Source: Sulfurospirillum barnesii SES-3
GTDB lineage: Bacteria > Campylobacterota > Campylobacteria > Campylobacterales > Sulfurospirillaceae
Direction of reading: 5' to 3'
Length of the DNA: 64,000 nucleotides
Assembly (NCBI RefSeq): GCF_000265295.1
Contig: NC_018002.1
Location: forward strand, 1,922,001-1,986,000
How positions within the stretch are numbered: the first letter of the stretch is position 1; each line of letters begins with the position of its first letter. Made by a program: the position numbers and the translations under genes. Under the pieces are notes generated by a model, which had not been told where the DNA came from, searched no databases, and saw only the letters and a program-made list of their open reading frames with translations. Shown in pieces: positions 19,702 to 28,400 of this stretch.

Positions 19702-21171
19702 ATGGACATTCTTATATTAATACTCATCGTGCCTTTTGTTTTAGGCATTGTCATGTTTTTTATGCCTTTGCATTTTAAACTTTTACAAAACCTTCATATT
19801 GTTTTTAGTTTTGCTGTCTCATCTCTTTTATTGATGGCCGTTGGCAAAGTTGTAAATGGAAATGAGCTTTTTGCTTTTGAACACTTCTTTTTTCTAGATT
19901 CGCTGGGTGCTATCTTTTTGTCGCTGATTGCGATTACAGGTTTGTTGGTCAATGTCTACGCAACCACCTATATGAAGTGGGAACTTGAAGAGGGTCACGT
20001 CACCTTACGACAAGTGAAAAATTATTTTGCGCTTAGTTTTATTTTTACATGGACGATGAGCCTTAGTGTTGTGTGTAACAATATCGCCTTTATGTGGGCA
20101 GCTATTGAAGCGACAACATTAGCATCGGTCTTTCTTGTTGCGGTCAAAAATGACAAAAAATCCACAGAAAGTGGCTACAAATACATTATTTTATGTAGCA
20201 TTGGTCTTGCATTTGCCCTTTATGCGACTATCTTGCTCTTTGCCGCAGCCAATGGTACCATCGAGGGTGATGCTATGCTCTACACAAACCTTCTTGCCAA
20301 TGCTGAACAAATTGATACGATGGCATTGAAGCTTATTTTCATCCTTGCTTTAATTGGCTTTGGTACCAAAGCAGGTTTTGCGCCAACACATACATGGTTG
20401 CCTGATGTCCATGCCGAAGGTCCTGCTCCAACCTCAGCGTTGCTCTCAGGAATCCTTTTAAAATGTGCTTTACTTGGACTGATTCGTTACTATGCTATCG
20501 TTGCGAATGGTGTAGGGCTTGATTTTGTTCAATCGGTTATGATTGTCAGTGCTACCTTAACACTCTTTGTCTCTGCCTTTTTCTTGATTCGTCAACACAA
20601 TGTCAAACGGATGTTTGCCTACCACTCTGTAGCACACATGGGTGTTATCGCTTTTGGCTTAGGCGTGGGTGGACCCATTGGTCTTTTTGCAGCCTTGTTT
20701 CACTGTGCAGCACACTCATTTACCAAAGCTTTAGCCTTTTGTTCCACAGGCAATATTGCCAAAATTTATGGAACCAAAGATATGACTAAGATGGGGGGCA
20801 TGATACGCATTGCACCTATTACAACCGTACTTTTTGGTATTGCCATTTGTTCACTGGTTGGTGTTCCTGGCTTTGCTATTTTTGTGAGTGAATTTTTAAT
20901 CTTTAAAGCGGCCGCTCTTGATGGAAAGTATGTTTTAATGGGAATTTTTGCACTTGCCTTAGCCATTATTTTTATTGCAGATTTTTCACACTTCTTTCTT
21001 GCTTCCTTTGGTAAAGTAGAAGGAACTGTCGTTCATAATGGTGAGATGAAGCTCAGTGAAAATCTTCCGCTCATCGCACTGGCTGTTTTGATTGTCACCT
21101 TTGGTGTGTGGCAGTTTGAGTCCTTTACGTTCTTGCTTGATCAGAGCGTTAAAAGCATATTAAAACAATAG
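19702..21171 (+). CDS. hyfF: hydrogenase-4 membrane subunit HyfF
   Basis: A 489-residue antiporter-like membrane protein of the NuoN/NuoM branch. Core motifs: WAAIEATTLASVFLVAV, GFGTKAGFAPTHTWLPDVHA, EGPAPTSALLSG and HCAAHSFTKALAFCSTGN. With HyfB this gives two putative ion-translocating channels in the complex, one fewer than in E. coli Hyf (HyfB, D, F). It starts one base after the hyfE stop. Confidence 0.9.
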   Translation: MDILILILIVPFVLGIVMFFMPLHFKLLQNLHIVFSFAVSSLLLMAVGKVVNGNELFAFEHFFFLDSLGAIFLSLIAITGLLVNVYATTYMKWELEEGHVTLRQVKNYFALSFIFTWTMSLSVVCNNIAFMWAAIEATTLASVFLVAVKNDKKSTESGYKYIILCSIGLAFALYATILLFAAANGTIEGDAMLYTNLLANAEQIDTMALKLIFILALIGFGTKAGFAPTHTWLPDVHAEGPAPTSALLSGILLKCALLGLIRYYAIVANGVGLDFVQSVMIVSATLTLFVSAFFLIRQHNVKRMFAYHSVAHMGVIAFGLGVGGPIGLFAALFHCAAHSFTKALAFCSTGNIAKIYGTKDMTKMGGMIRIAPITTVLFGIAICSLVGVPGFAIFVSEFLIFKAAALDGKYVLMGIFALALAIIFIADFSHFFLASFGKVEGTVVHNGEMKLSENLPLIALAVLIVTFGVWQFESFTFLLDQSVKSILKQ

Positions 21172-21179
21172 GATTTTTC

Positions 21180-22919
21180 ATGAAATGCGATACATTTATA
21201 GAAGCTCTTAGTGCTAGAGTAAAGGTTTTAGAAGTTACCAGACAATGCGAAGATCAGGTAACTGCGTTGGTAGAACTCAATGATTTACCTGAAGCAGTTC
21301 GCTTCTTATATTACGACATGGGTGGCTATCTCTCCACCATGATTCCTAATGATGAGCGAAGTATTAATAAACATTATGCCCTTTACTATGCCCTCTCTAT
21401 GGAGGGTGGTAAAATGTTTGAAGGCGATGAAATAGCCCAAGATGAAAAATGCTTTGTCACCATTAAAGTGCTTATTTCACCCGATAGCCTTACCTACCCA
21501 TCCGTAACACCTTTGGTACCTGCTTGTGTGTGGTATGAGAGAGAAGCCTACGATATGTTTGGTCTTGTTGCAGAGGGATTACCCGATAAACGACGTTTAG
21601 CGCTAAGCGATGACTGGCCAGAGGGGCTTTTTCCGCTTCGAAAAGATGCCATGGATTACCGCTACCGTCCAGATATGAAAGATCATTATATGGAACCTGA
21701 ATATGAGTTCTTAAGGCCTGAGGGCTCAGGCATTATTGATGTACCTTTGGGGCCTTTGCACATTACTGCTGATGAGCCAGGGCACTTTCGACTTTTTTGC
21801 GATGGCGATACCATTATTGATGCGGATTACCGCCTTTTTTACCAACACAGAGGCATGGAAAAGCTGGCTGAAAACCGCATGAACTATGACCAAATGGGTT
21901 ATTTGGCTGAGAGGGTCTGTGGAATTTGCGGGTATGCGCACTCTATTGCGTGTATTGAAGCGGCGGAAAAAGCGATTAACTTAGAAATTCCTGCTCGTGC
22001 GCAAGCCATTCGTGTCATTTGTTCTGAAATTGAAAGATTGCATAGCCATCTTTTAAATATTGGTTTGGCGTGCGAAGTCACAGGTAACTACAATGCCTTT
22101 ATGCATATCTTTAGAATTCGTGAATACTCTATGAAACTAGCAGAGCTAGTCACAGGTGGACGCAAAACCTATGGCAATGTGGTGATGGGTGGTCTTAGAC
22201 GAGATATGACAGGCGAAGAGATAAGAGAAAGTCTTAAAATTCTAAAAATCATTGAAACGCAAGCCGATGAAGTCTGGGATGCGGTTATGGATGACCAACG
22301 CCAAATGAAACGCTGGAAGGGTGTGGGTATCCTTGATAAACAAGTCGCCCGTGACTTCTCTGCTGTGGGACCAAACATTAGAGGCAGTGGTATTAAACGA
22401 GATACGCGTTATGACCATCCGTATGATTTTTTCAAACAAATTGAGTTTAATGTAGCCGTGGTTGAGGGTGGTGATGTCTTTGCCAGAGAGATGGTACGTT
22501 ACATGGAACTTAAAAGCTCTGTTTCCATCATCCGCCAATGTTTTGAGTTAATGCCACAAACGGCAATTATTGTCGATCCAAAGTTTCATGTTAAGCCTGA
22601 AAACTATGCTTTAGCGTATGTAGAAGCGCCCAGAGGTGATAACGTGCATTGGATTATGCAAGGTAGTGCGCAAAAAGTATTTCGATGGAGATGCAGGGCT
22701 GCGACCTACAATAACTGGCCAAGCCTTCGTTTTCAATTCCGTGGAAACACTATTGCCGATGCAGCATTGATTGTCTGTAGCCTAGATCCGTGTTATTCGT
22801 GTACAGAGCGTGTGACTGTTGTTGACGTGAAAAGTAAAAAGAGTAAAATTTTAACGCATAAAGATCTAAAAGAATTTTCCAAAACTCAAAAAAATAGTCC
22901 CATGAAGGATTTAAGATGA
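21180..22919 (+). CDS. hyfG: hydrogenase-4 large catalytic subunit HyfG
   Basis: A 579-residue [NiFe] catalytic subunit formed, as in HycE, by an N-terminal NuoC-like domain (about 1-170; VWYEREAYDMFGL and LSDDWPEG) joined to a NuoD-like domain. Both nickel-binding motifs are intact: RVCGICGYAHS (around residue 245) and DPCYSCTERV near the C-terminus. About 25 residues follow the second motif, a tail that the maturation protease (gene at 24617) would be expected to remove. The enzyme couples proton reduction to ferredoxin-level donors; no formate dehydrogenase gene is nearby. Confidence 0.92.
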   Translation: MKCDTFIEALSARVKVLEVTRQCEDQVTALVELNDLPEAVRFLYYDMGGYLSTMIPNDERSINKHYALYYALSMEGGKMFEGDEIAQDEKCFVTIKVLISPDSLTYPSVTPLVPACVWYEREAYDMFGLVAEGLPDKRRLALSDDWPEGLFPLRKDAMDYRYRPDMKDHYMEPEYEFLRPEGSGIIDVPLGPLHITADEPGHFRLFCDGDTIIDADYRLFYQHRGMEKLAENRMNYDQMGYLAERVCGICGYAHSIACIEAAEKAINLEIPARAQAIRVICSEIERLHSHLLNIGLACEVTGNYNAFMHIFRIREYSMKLAELVTGGRKTYGNVVMGGLRRDMTGEEIRESLKILKIIETQADEVWDAVMDDQRQMKRWKGVGILDKQVARDFSAVGPNIRGSGIKRDTRYDHPYDFFKQIEFNVAVVEGGDVFAREMVRYMELKSSVSIIRQCFELMPQTAIIVDPKFHVKPENYALAYVEAPRGDNVHWIMQGSAQKVFRWRCRAATYNNWPSLRFQFRGNTIADAALIVCSLDPCYSCTERVTVVDVKSKKSKILTHKDLKEFSKTQKNSPMKDLR

Positions 22920-23455
22920 TGAAACTTCTTGATATTAGTAAAAAATACGGTGATACAACCCATAAGTATCCCTTTGAACCGTATAATGTTGCAAAGAATT
23001 TTAGGGGAAAGCCTGCATACACCTTTGATTTGTGTATTGGGTGTGCGGCGTGTGGCATTGCGTGTCCTTCTAATGCCATCACGGTGCAATTTAATAACGA
23101 TAAAAGCAAATTGGTATGGGAATTTGATTGCGGGCGATGTATCTTTTGTGGAAGGTGCGATGAAGTCTGCCCCACTGGCGCTATTCGTTTGAGTGAAGAG
23201 TTTGAACTTGCTGTTAAATTTGACAAATCGGCTCTGATTCAAAGAGGAGAACTTGAGGTTCAATACTGCACGCAGTGCCAAAAACCTTTTAGTGCAAAAC
23301 GACTGATTAAATATAGCTTTGAGTGTTTAAGCAAAGCCAATGTCAGTGAAAAAAGATTGGAAGAAGCAAAAGAGTATTTAGGCGTTTGCCCTACATGTAA
23401 AAAAAATGCCACCGTAGCAAACTTTACCAGTGGCAAAGAGATGGTGATAGAATGA
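22916..23455 (+). CDS. hyfH: hydrogenase-4 ferredoxin subunit HyfH
   Basis: A 179-residue NuoI/HycF-like subunit. Two [4Fe-4S] motifs, CIGCAACGIACPS and CGRCIFCGRCDEVCP, are followed by an extra CTQC...CPTC pair near the C-terminus, probably a structural zinc or rubredoxin-like knuckle also known in HycF. It overlaps hyfG by 4 bases. The TACATGTA at about 23392 encodes part of the functional CPTCK and is probably coincidental. Confidence 0.9.
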   Translation: MMKLLDISKKYGDTTHKYPFEPYNVAKNFRGKPAYTFDLCIGCAACGIACPSNAITVQFNNDKSKLVWEFDCGRCIFCGRCDEVCPTGAIRLSEEFELAVKFDKSALIQRGELEVQYCTQCQKPFSAKRLIKYSFECLSKANVSEKRLEEAKEYLGVCPTCKKNATVANFTSGKEMVIE

Positions 23456-24276
23456 AAACCTATGAAGTACCCAGTGCGATTGCACTGGCAAATAACTTAG
23501 AAGAGAAGCTGGAGCTTTTAAAACACATTGGCAGAAGTTTTAGTGTTTTCCGTATAGACTGTGGTAGTTGTAATGGTTGTGAGATTGAAATTTTTGCAGC
23601 CATTACCCCGTTATGGGACCCTGAGCGTTTTGGTTTTAAACTGGTTGCCAACCCAAGACATGCGGATATTTTACTCTGCACAGGTCCTGTTACACGCCAA
23701 ATGTACTACCCACTGCTTCGTGCGTATGAAGCAGCACCTGATCCTAAAATTGTAGTGGCATTAGGAGCTTGTGGCTCCACAGGAGGTATCTTTTACGATG
23801 CCTACAGTGTTTTAAGCGGTATTGATAAAATTATTCCTGTAGATGTCTATATTCCAGGATGTCCTCCACATCCTGCAAGCATTATTTATGGACTAACAAC
23901 AGCCCTTGGCGTCATGGATCAAAGACTTCAAAAAGTAAGCTTTGAAGAAGAAGGAGAAATGCCTTCTTTAGTAGAAACCTCCGTAATAGGCAACACTCTG
24001 TTTGAGAGAGATTTACTCGTTCATGCGAAGCGGTTGATGAGTTATGTTTTTGGACGTAAACTCTTTGATAAATACCTTGATGCCCTCCTTAAAAGCGGTG
24101 ATGTAAAAAATCCAAAAGCAACCAAACGCTCTATTACAGAGGCGATGCAAGCAGAAGATGACCCACGTTATGCCGAGTGTATGGGAATTTTACACAATGA
24201 GGTTTATACCCAGTATGTCCCATGTGATGAAGAAGATCACATCAGTCTTCACCGTGTTGAATGGGGCCCTAAATGA
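23452..24276 (+). CDS. hyfI: hydrogenase-4 small subunit HyfI (NuoB-like)
   Basis: A 274-residue small subunit carrying the proximal [4Fe-4S] cluster: DCGSCNGCEIE, GACGSTGG and PGCPPHPASI supply the ligands. TGPVTRQM matches the NuoB/HycG family. The C-terminal 100 residues after the cluster domain are longer and more charged than in NuoB, as in HycG/HyfI. Overlaps with both neighbours are 4 bases. Confidence 0.9.
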   Translation: MKTYEVPSAIALANNLEEKLELLKHIGRSFSVFRIDCGSCNGCEIEIFAAITPLWDPERFGFKLVANPRHADILLCTGPVTRQMYYPLLRAYEAAPDPKIVVALGACGSTGGIFYDAYSVLSGIDKIIPVDVYIPGCPPHPASIIYGLTTALGVMDQRLQKVSFEEEGEMPSLVETSVIGNTLFERDLLVHAKRLMSYVFGRKLFDKYLDALLKSGDVKNPKATKRSITEAMQAEDDPRYAECMGILHNEVYTQYVPCDEEDHISLHRVEWGPK

Positions 24277-24620
24277 TAGAAGTCTACCAGCTCATGAAAA
24301 GGCACCTTGATGGTGCCAAATCGGGCGATGCAATGCTTGATCAGATTAAAATCTTTTCAACCTGCATTGGACATGGCGTAGGAACCATTGATTTTAGTGA
24401 GAAAGTTTTAGAAATAAACGAAGCTGAATACGAGGAAATACTACAGCATGGGGGAGAGTATTTAAAATTTAAATTGGGAAATTTGAGTAAATATTTTGAA
24501 ATTGAAGTCTTTCCTGAACATGCACATAAACTGTTACCTGAAATGATAGAGTGCCCTTTAAAAGAGATATTTGTCAACCTCAAAGAGGGGTATTTGGTGC
24601 TTCGCAAGGATTTTGCGTGA
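24273..24620 (+). CDS. hyfJ: hydrogenase-4 assembly protein HyfJ/HycH-like
   Basis: A 115-residue cytosolic protein of the HycH/HyfJ family, a little shorter than E. coli HycH. STCIGHGVGTIDF and PLKEIFVNLKEGYLVLRKDF are family-like segments. HycH is needed for assembly of formate hydrogenlyase but has no known catalytic role. Identification rests partly on its position between hyfI and the protease gene. Confidence 0.7.
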   Translation: MIEVYQLMKRHLDGAKSGDAMLDQIKIFSTCIGHGVGTIDFSEKVLEINEAEYEEILQHGGEYLKFKLGNLSKYFEIEVFPEHAHKLLPEMIECPLKEIFVNLKEGYLVLRKDFA

Positions 24621-25063
24621 AAAAAGCACTTTTATGTGTAGGCAATGAGCTCAGAGGAGACGATGGAGTTGCCATTGCGGTGGGAAGGCTTGTTGAAGAG
24701 CATCTACCTGAATGGAAGGTCTTTTTTGGATACGATACACCAGAGAATGAATTTGCCTCTTTACGGGAATTTGCACCCGATGTCATTGTGGTGGTTGATG
24801 CCATGAGTGGATTTAAAGAGGGAAAAATAGAGTTTTTAGACCTAAGCGATGAACGAACCTATGTCTACTCCACCCACAATATTCCAACCCCTATTTTAAT
24901 GAGTTATCTACGAGAAATTTGCATCAAAACGTTTTTTTTAGGGATTGCTGTTTTACTTGAGAATGTCTTGCACTTCAGCGAGGGCTTAAGCCAAAGTGCC
25001 AAAGACTCTTCGCTAAAAGCGCTTGAAAAAATCAAAGAGTTAGATACGCTCCTAAATACATGA
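24617..25063 (+). CDS. hycI: hydrogenase maturation protease (HycI type)
   Basis: A 148-residue endopeptidase of the HycI/HyaD/HybD family that clips the C-terminal tail of the large subunit after nickel insertion. Key residues: CVGNELRGDDGVA (metal-binding Asp) and VVVDAM (second Asp), then YSTHNIPTP, the third metal-ligand region. The GTG start at 24617 overlaps the hyfJ stop (GTGA) and has AAGGA upstream; an earlier ATG at 24551 inside hyfJ is rejected. The operon ends here, with a terminator shared with the convergent gene. Confidence 0.85.
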   Translation: MKKALLCVGNELRGDDGVAIAVGRLVEEHLPEWKVFFGYDTPENEFASLREFAPDVIVVVDAMSGFKEGKIEFLDLSDERTYVYSTHNIPTPILMSYLREICIKTFFLGIAVLLENVLHFSEGLSQSAKDSSLKALEKIKELDTLLNT

Positions 25064-25066
25064 GAA

Positions 25067-25086
25067 AAGCACCCATTATGGTGCTT
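25067..25086. terminator. two-way terminator between hydrogenase and olsF-like genes
   Basis: AAGCACC-CATTAT-GGTGCTT forms a perfect 7-bp stem at the junction of the convergent operons; it overlaps the last codons of the minus-strand gene. Confidence 0.6.
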
Positions 25087-26800
25087 CATCTCCTTTAATG
25101 TAGCGTGTTTTTTTTGCTTCTTTAATTTTTGTTATATCCACTAAAATAAAGCTGTCAATACAATTGGCAAACTCTTTGTCAATATTAAAATCTAAAAAAT
25201 AAATACCCCCCTCATCGCATAATTCTGTGTATTGCTTGTACAAGGTCGGTACACATAAATTCATTAACGAGAGCTGCTCTTTTAATATCACGAAATCTTC
25301 CTTATAATTTTTCCCCGTAAAAAAAGAACGTGCTTCTTCTTGCTCAGCATGGCTTAGAAAATAGCCATTGCGTGCTTTAACCAAAGATTCATTTTTACTA
25401 AAATAGAGCGTATAAAACGTAAGAATAAGATTTTTTGCCACCTTAGGATAAACATCGCTTAAACTCACAGGTCCGTACATGTAACGAATATGTGGATTTT
25501 TATACAAATACGCACCAATGCCTTGCCACAAATAATCAAGCGCTCTACTTCCCCAATAACGAGGCTGTACAAAACTACGTCCTAACTCAATCGCATTATG
25601 CAAATAGGGCTCAAATGCAGGTGTAAATTCAAAAAGAGTTTGTGAATAAAACCCTTCCACACCAAAAAACTCACGAATAAAATTCGCTTCACCAATACGA
25701 TACGCCCCGACCACTTCCAACTCTTCTTCATCCCAAAGAACAATGTGCTTATAGTGCTTATCAAAAAGGTCAACGTCTCTTCTTCCCCCTGTGCCCTCTT
25801 CCACTTTTCTAAACGTAAACTCTCGAAGCCGTCCTATCTCTTTTAAAAGGGCTGAGCCATTTTCTGCTTCGTACAAATAGATTTTTTTACCATCACTGGT
25901 TTGCCCTAAAAGGGTTGATTGTTTCAACTCTGAGCGTATCATTTTACGCTCTTCTGGATGGGCAATGGCTTTTTGTGTTGCAAAAATACCTCGTTTTCCC
26001 TTACTGATTTTATAGAGATGTTTCTTCAAAAGTGTAATAAGAATTGCCTCGCTCATCTCACTCTTTTGTAGACTCTTATACGGAATCATCTCTCCCACTT
26101 TAAAACCAATCACTTTGGAACGCTTTTTAAACATTTCTCGTGCAAGCAAAAAGGTAGAAAGTTTTTTATTGACCATCGAAAAGGTATAAAAAAGCGGTGA
26201 ATTTTTTGCGTCAATAAAGACAGGTAACAAAGGAGCATTACTTTTTTGGGCAAACTTTAAAAAGCCTTTTTTCCATTTACTGTCTTTAATCCCTGTAGGA
26301 CATGCTCTTGAGACTTCACCTGATGGGAATACAATGAGCGCTTCATCTTTTGCCAGTGCTTCATACACTTTCTTAATGGACTCTTTGGTTGTTGCACCAC
26401 TGAGGTTATCAATAGGAATAAGCAGTTCGTTTAAAGGCTCTATTTGCATTAAAACATCATTGGCAAGCACTTTAATATCGCTTCTTATCTCTTTAATGAG
26501 CGAAATCAATGCTAAGGCATCTAATGCACCTAAGGGATGATTGGCAATAATAATCACCCTCCCTGAAGCGGGGATATTTGCCTTATCTTTATTGGAAATC
26601 GTGTACCCAAAATTAAAATACTCTAACACAGCTTCAACAAAATCAAACCCACGGTATGCCTCTCCACGACTTAAAAAGGTATTGATTTCTTCTTGATGAA
26701 GTACCTTTTTTAGAACATACACAAGGCTGTGACGCACGATAGCTGGATAAGAGAGAATGCTAGGATACTTGAGGCTTAAAGCCTTTTCAACATCAACCAT
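25076..26800 (-). CDS. two-domain acyltransferase, OlsF-like (ornithine lipid synthesis)
   Basis: 574 residues, starting at 26800, where AAGGAG is seven bases upstream (26806 has no spacing). Residues 1-270 form a PlsC/LPLAT O-acyltransferase domain: IIIANHPLGALDAL (catalytic His88, Asp94), IPIDNLSGATTKESI and FPSGEVSRACPTG. Residues 300-570 form a GNAT-like N-acyltransferase/hemolysin-type domain with RLREFTFRKVEEGTGGRRD, DEEELEVVGAYRIGEA, ELGRSFVQPRYWGSRALDYL and YMYGPVSLSD. An N-terminal O-acyl and C-terminal N-acyl arrangement is that of OlsF, which makes ornithine lipid from ornithine in two steps. Other acyl-amino lipids are possible products. Its divergence from phoU fits replacement of phospholipid during phosphate starvation. 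Confidence 0.7.
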   Translation of the reverse strand: MVDVEKALSLKYPSILSYPAIVRHSLVYVLKKVLHQEEINTFLSRGEAYRGFDFVEAVLEYFNFGYTISNKDKANIPASGRVIIIANHPLGALDALALISLIKEIRSDIKVLANDVLMQIEPLNELLIPIDNLSGATTKESIKKVYEALAKDEALIVFPSGEVSRACPTGIKDSKWKKGFLKFAQKSNAPLLPVFIDAKNSPLFYTFSMVNKKLSTFLLAREMFKKRSKVIGFKVGEMIPYKSLQKSEMSEAILITLLKKHLYKISKGKRGIFATQKAIAHPEERKMIRSELKQSTLLGQTSDGKKIYLYEAENGSALLKEIGRLREFTFRKVEEGTGGRRDVDLFDKHYKHIVLWDEEELEVVGAYRIGEANFIREFFGVEGFYSQTLFEFTPAFEPYLHNAIELGRSFVQPRYWGSRALDYLWQGIGAYLYKNPHIRYMYGPVSLSDVYPKVAKNLILTFYTLYFSKNESLVKARNGYFLSHAEQEEARSFFTGKNYKEDFVILKEQLSLMNLCVPTLYKQYTELCDEGGIYFLDFNIDKEFANCIDSFILVDITKIKEAKKTRYIKGDEAP

Positions 26801-26849
26801 ATCCATACTCCTTTTACATGTAATCTATGAGACGATTATAAGAGGAGTG

Positions 26850-26900
26850 CATTACAATATGGTAACGCTAAAGTGCTTTTTATGTTACCATATTGTAATG
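26850..26900. promoter_or_regulatory. perfect 17-17-17 inverted repeat between olsF-like gene and phoU
   Basis: CATTACAATATGGTAAC (26850-26866) and GTTACCATATTGTAATG (26884-26900) are exact inverted copies separated by a 17-base spacer. The element is centred between two divergent genes (starts at 26800 and 26943). The arms contain TTACAAT and GTAAC, words also present before pstS and, for TTACAAT, before pitA. Probably an operator read from both sides; a cruciform or RNA hairpin is the alternative. Confidence 0.7.
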
Positions 26901-26942
26901 ATTTCCAACTACAATGATGGCAAACTATTATAAGGAAAATGT

Positions 26943-27611
26943 ATGCTTCAAAACTATGAAGAAAGATTGATTGAGATCAAAAAAATGCTCTTAGACCTAG
27001 GTTCAGAGATTACCATGGCGAGCGAAAAAACACTCAGTGGTATGGAAAGTTTAGATGCTACACGCTTTGAATCTGCAAAAAACCTTTTAAAAAATGTTGA
27101 GAATCAAGCCAATGCCATTGATAATGAAATCGTTGTGGCTTTAGCCCTTTTTGGACCTGAGGCAAAAGATTTACGTAAAATGGTTGCCTACCTTAAAATC
27201 ACCAATGAAATGGTCAAAATTGCCGAAAATATCCGTAGTTTTAGTAAACGTATGGCATTGCATTTACAAAATGGTCTTCCTTTTGTTTCCTTACATGAAT
27301 ACTCCACACATCTGTGCAAAACAGCGATTCAAGCGGTGAATCTTTCCATTTCCACCCTTGACATTTCCGATAAAGAAGCCCTTGAAGATCTCTACCGTAA
27401 AGTCAAAGTTGAAGAGAGTAAAAGCGATGATTTGTACTCCATTTTGGAAAAAAATATTTTAAGTGACATTGCTAAAATGATTGACCAAAGTGCTGATTTT
27501 ATTCAAATTTTAAGTACCATGCGAAAGCTAGAACGTATGGCAGATCGAAGCGTAAACATTGTGCAATTAATGATTTTTGCTCGTGTGGGCGGAGAGATGA
27601 AGACGTATTAA
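26943..27611 (+). CDS. phoU: PhoU-type phosphate signalling protein
   Basis: A 222-residue all-helical cytosolic protein with the two three-helix PhoU repeats: LGSEITMASEKTLSGMESLD and ALFGPEAKDLRKMVAYLKI in the first, then the second repeat ending RKLERMADRSVNIVQLMIFA, with E/DxxxD metal-binding motifs. PhoU links phosphate transporters to PhoR. AAGGAAAA precedes the ATG. It is placed beside phoBR rather than in the pst operon. Confidence 0.88.
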   Translation: MLQNYEERLIEIKKMLLDLGSEITMASEKTLSGMESLDATRFESAKNLLKNVENQANAIDNEIVVALALFGPEAKDLRKMVAYLKITNEMVKIAENIRSFSKRMALHLQNGLPFVSLHEYSTHLCKTAIQAVNLSISTLDISDKEALEDLYRKVKVEESKSDDLYSILEKNILSDIAKMIDQSADFIQILSTMRKLERMADRSVNIVQLMIFARVGGEMKTY

Positions 27612-27689
27612 TGACAATTTTTAACATGCGTTTGAAGCAAAGCTTACAATGCATGTCGTATACGGGGTTTTTCTCTACGAAAAGCCCAT

Positions 27690-27711
27690 ACGCCTTTGGC
27701 GTTTTGATTTT
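27690..27711 (+). terminator. terminator between phoU and phoB
   Basis: ACGCC-TTT-GGCGT followed by a T-rich run, within the 117-base gap before phoB. It would separate phoU from phoBR transcription, at least in part. Confidence 0.5.
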
Positions 27712-27728
27712 TGACACTATGGGGTAAA

Positions 27729-28400
27729 ATGAAGAAAACCATTTTAATCATCGAAGATGAAGAAGATTTACTCGAACTTTTAGAATACAACCTTCAAAAA
27801 GAGGGTTACGAAACGCTAGGCTTTCTCAATACTAAAAATGTCGAAAAATGTTTACAAGAAGAACCAATTGATTTGCTCATTGTCGATCGTAATCTTCCAG
27901 GCATGGAAGGAAGCGAATTTGTTCAAACACTCCGCCAAAAAGGATTTATGCAAGCGGTCATTTTTGTGACCGCTAAAGACAGTGATGCGAACATCGAAGA
28001 GGGATTTTTACGAGGGTGTGATGATTATCTTACCAAACCGTACAATATGAAAGAGCTTTTGCTTCGTATTAAAGCCATTTTAGCACGCACCACCCCCAAA
28101 CAAAACAGCACCCTCTCTTATCGGGATTTGGTGCTTGATTTGGAAGCGCATACCTTACATGTAAACACCAAAGCCGTTGAACTTACCAAACTTGAATTCG
28201 ACCTTTTGCGCACACTGATTGAAAATAAAAATTCTGTCTTAAGTCGAGAGTTTTTGCTCGAACATGTATGGAAAAGCGATGATTTTTTTCAAGATAAAAC
28301 CGTCAATGTGGCGATTAACCGTCTTAAAGCCAAAATTGACCCTACTAAAGAAAAAGAGTATATCAAATCGGTTTGGGGCGTAGGATACAGCCTATGCTAA
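27729..28400 (+). CDS. phoB: response regulator, PhoB-like
   Basis: A 223-residue OmpR/PhoB-family regulator. The receiver has the acidic pocket IEDEED, the phosphorylated Asp53 in IVDRNLPGMEG, the VTAKD threonine and the DDYLTKP lysine; the C-terminal winged helix ends in KTVNVAINRLKAKIDPTKEK and SVWGVGYSL. The start is the ATG at 27729 (GGGGTAA upstream); the TTG at 27711 is rejected. The regulator is named by context: it sits between phoU and a PhoR-like kinase. A TTACATGTAA copy occurs at 28155. Confidence 0.85.
   Translation: MKKTILIIEDEEDLLELLEYNLQKEGYETLGFLNTKNVEKCLQEEPIDLLIVDRNLPGMEGSEFVQTLRQKGFMQAVIFVTAKDSDANIEEGFLRGCDDYLTKPYNMKELLLRIKAILARTTPKQNSTLSYRDLVLDLEAHTLHVNTKAVELTKLEFDLLRTLIENKNSVLSREFLLEHVWKSDDFFQDKTVNVAINRLKAKIDPTKEKEYIKSVWGVGYSLC

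Noticed and set aside
22750-23281. Long minus-strand frames (158 and 131 codons) across hyfG-hyfH
   Set aside because: They are opposite strongly conserved hydrogenase genes and have no family resemblance; shadows.
23391-23400. CTACATGTAA in hyfH as a member of the palindrome family
   Set aside because: It encodes the functional CPTCK metal motif and lacks the first T, so the protein sequence explains it.
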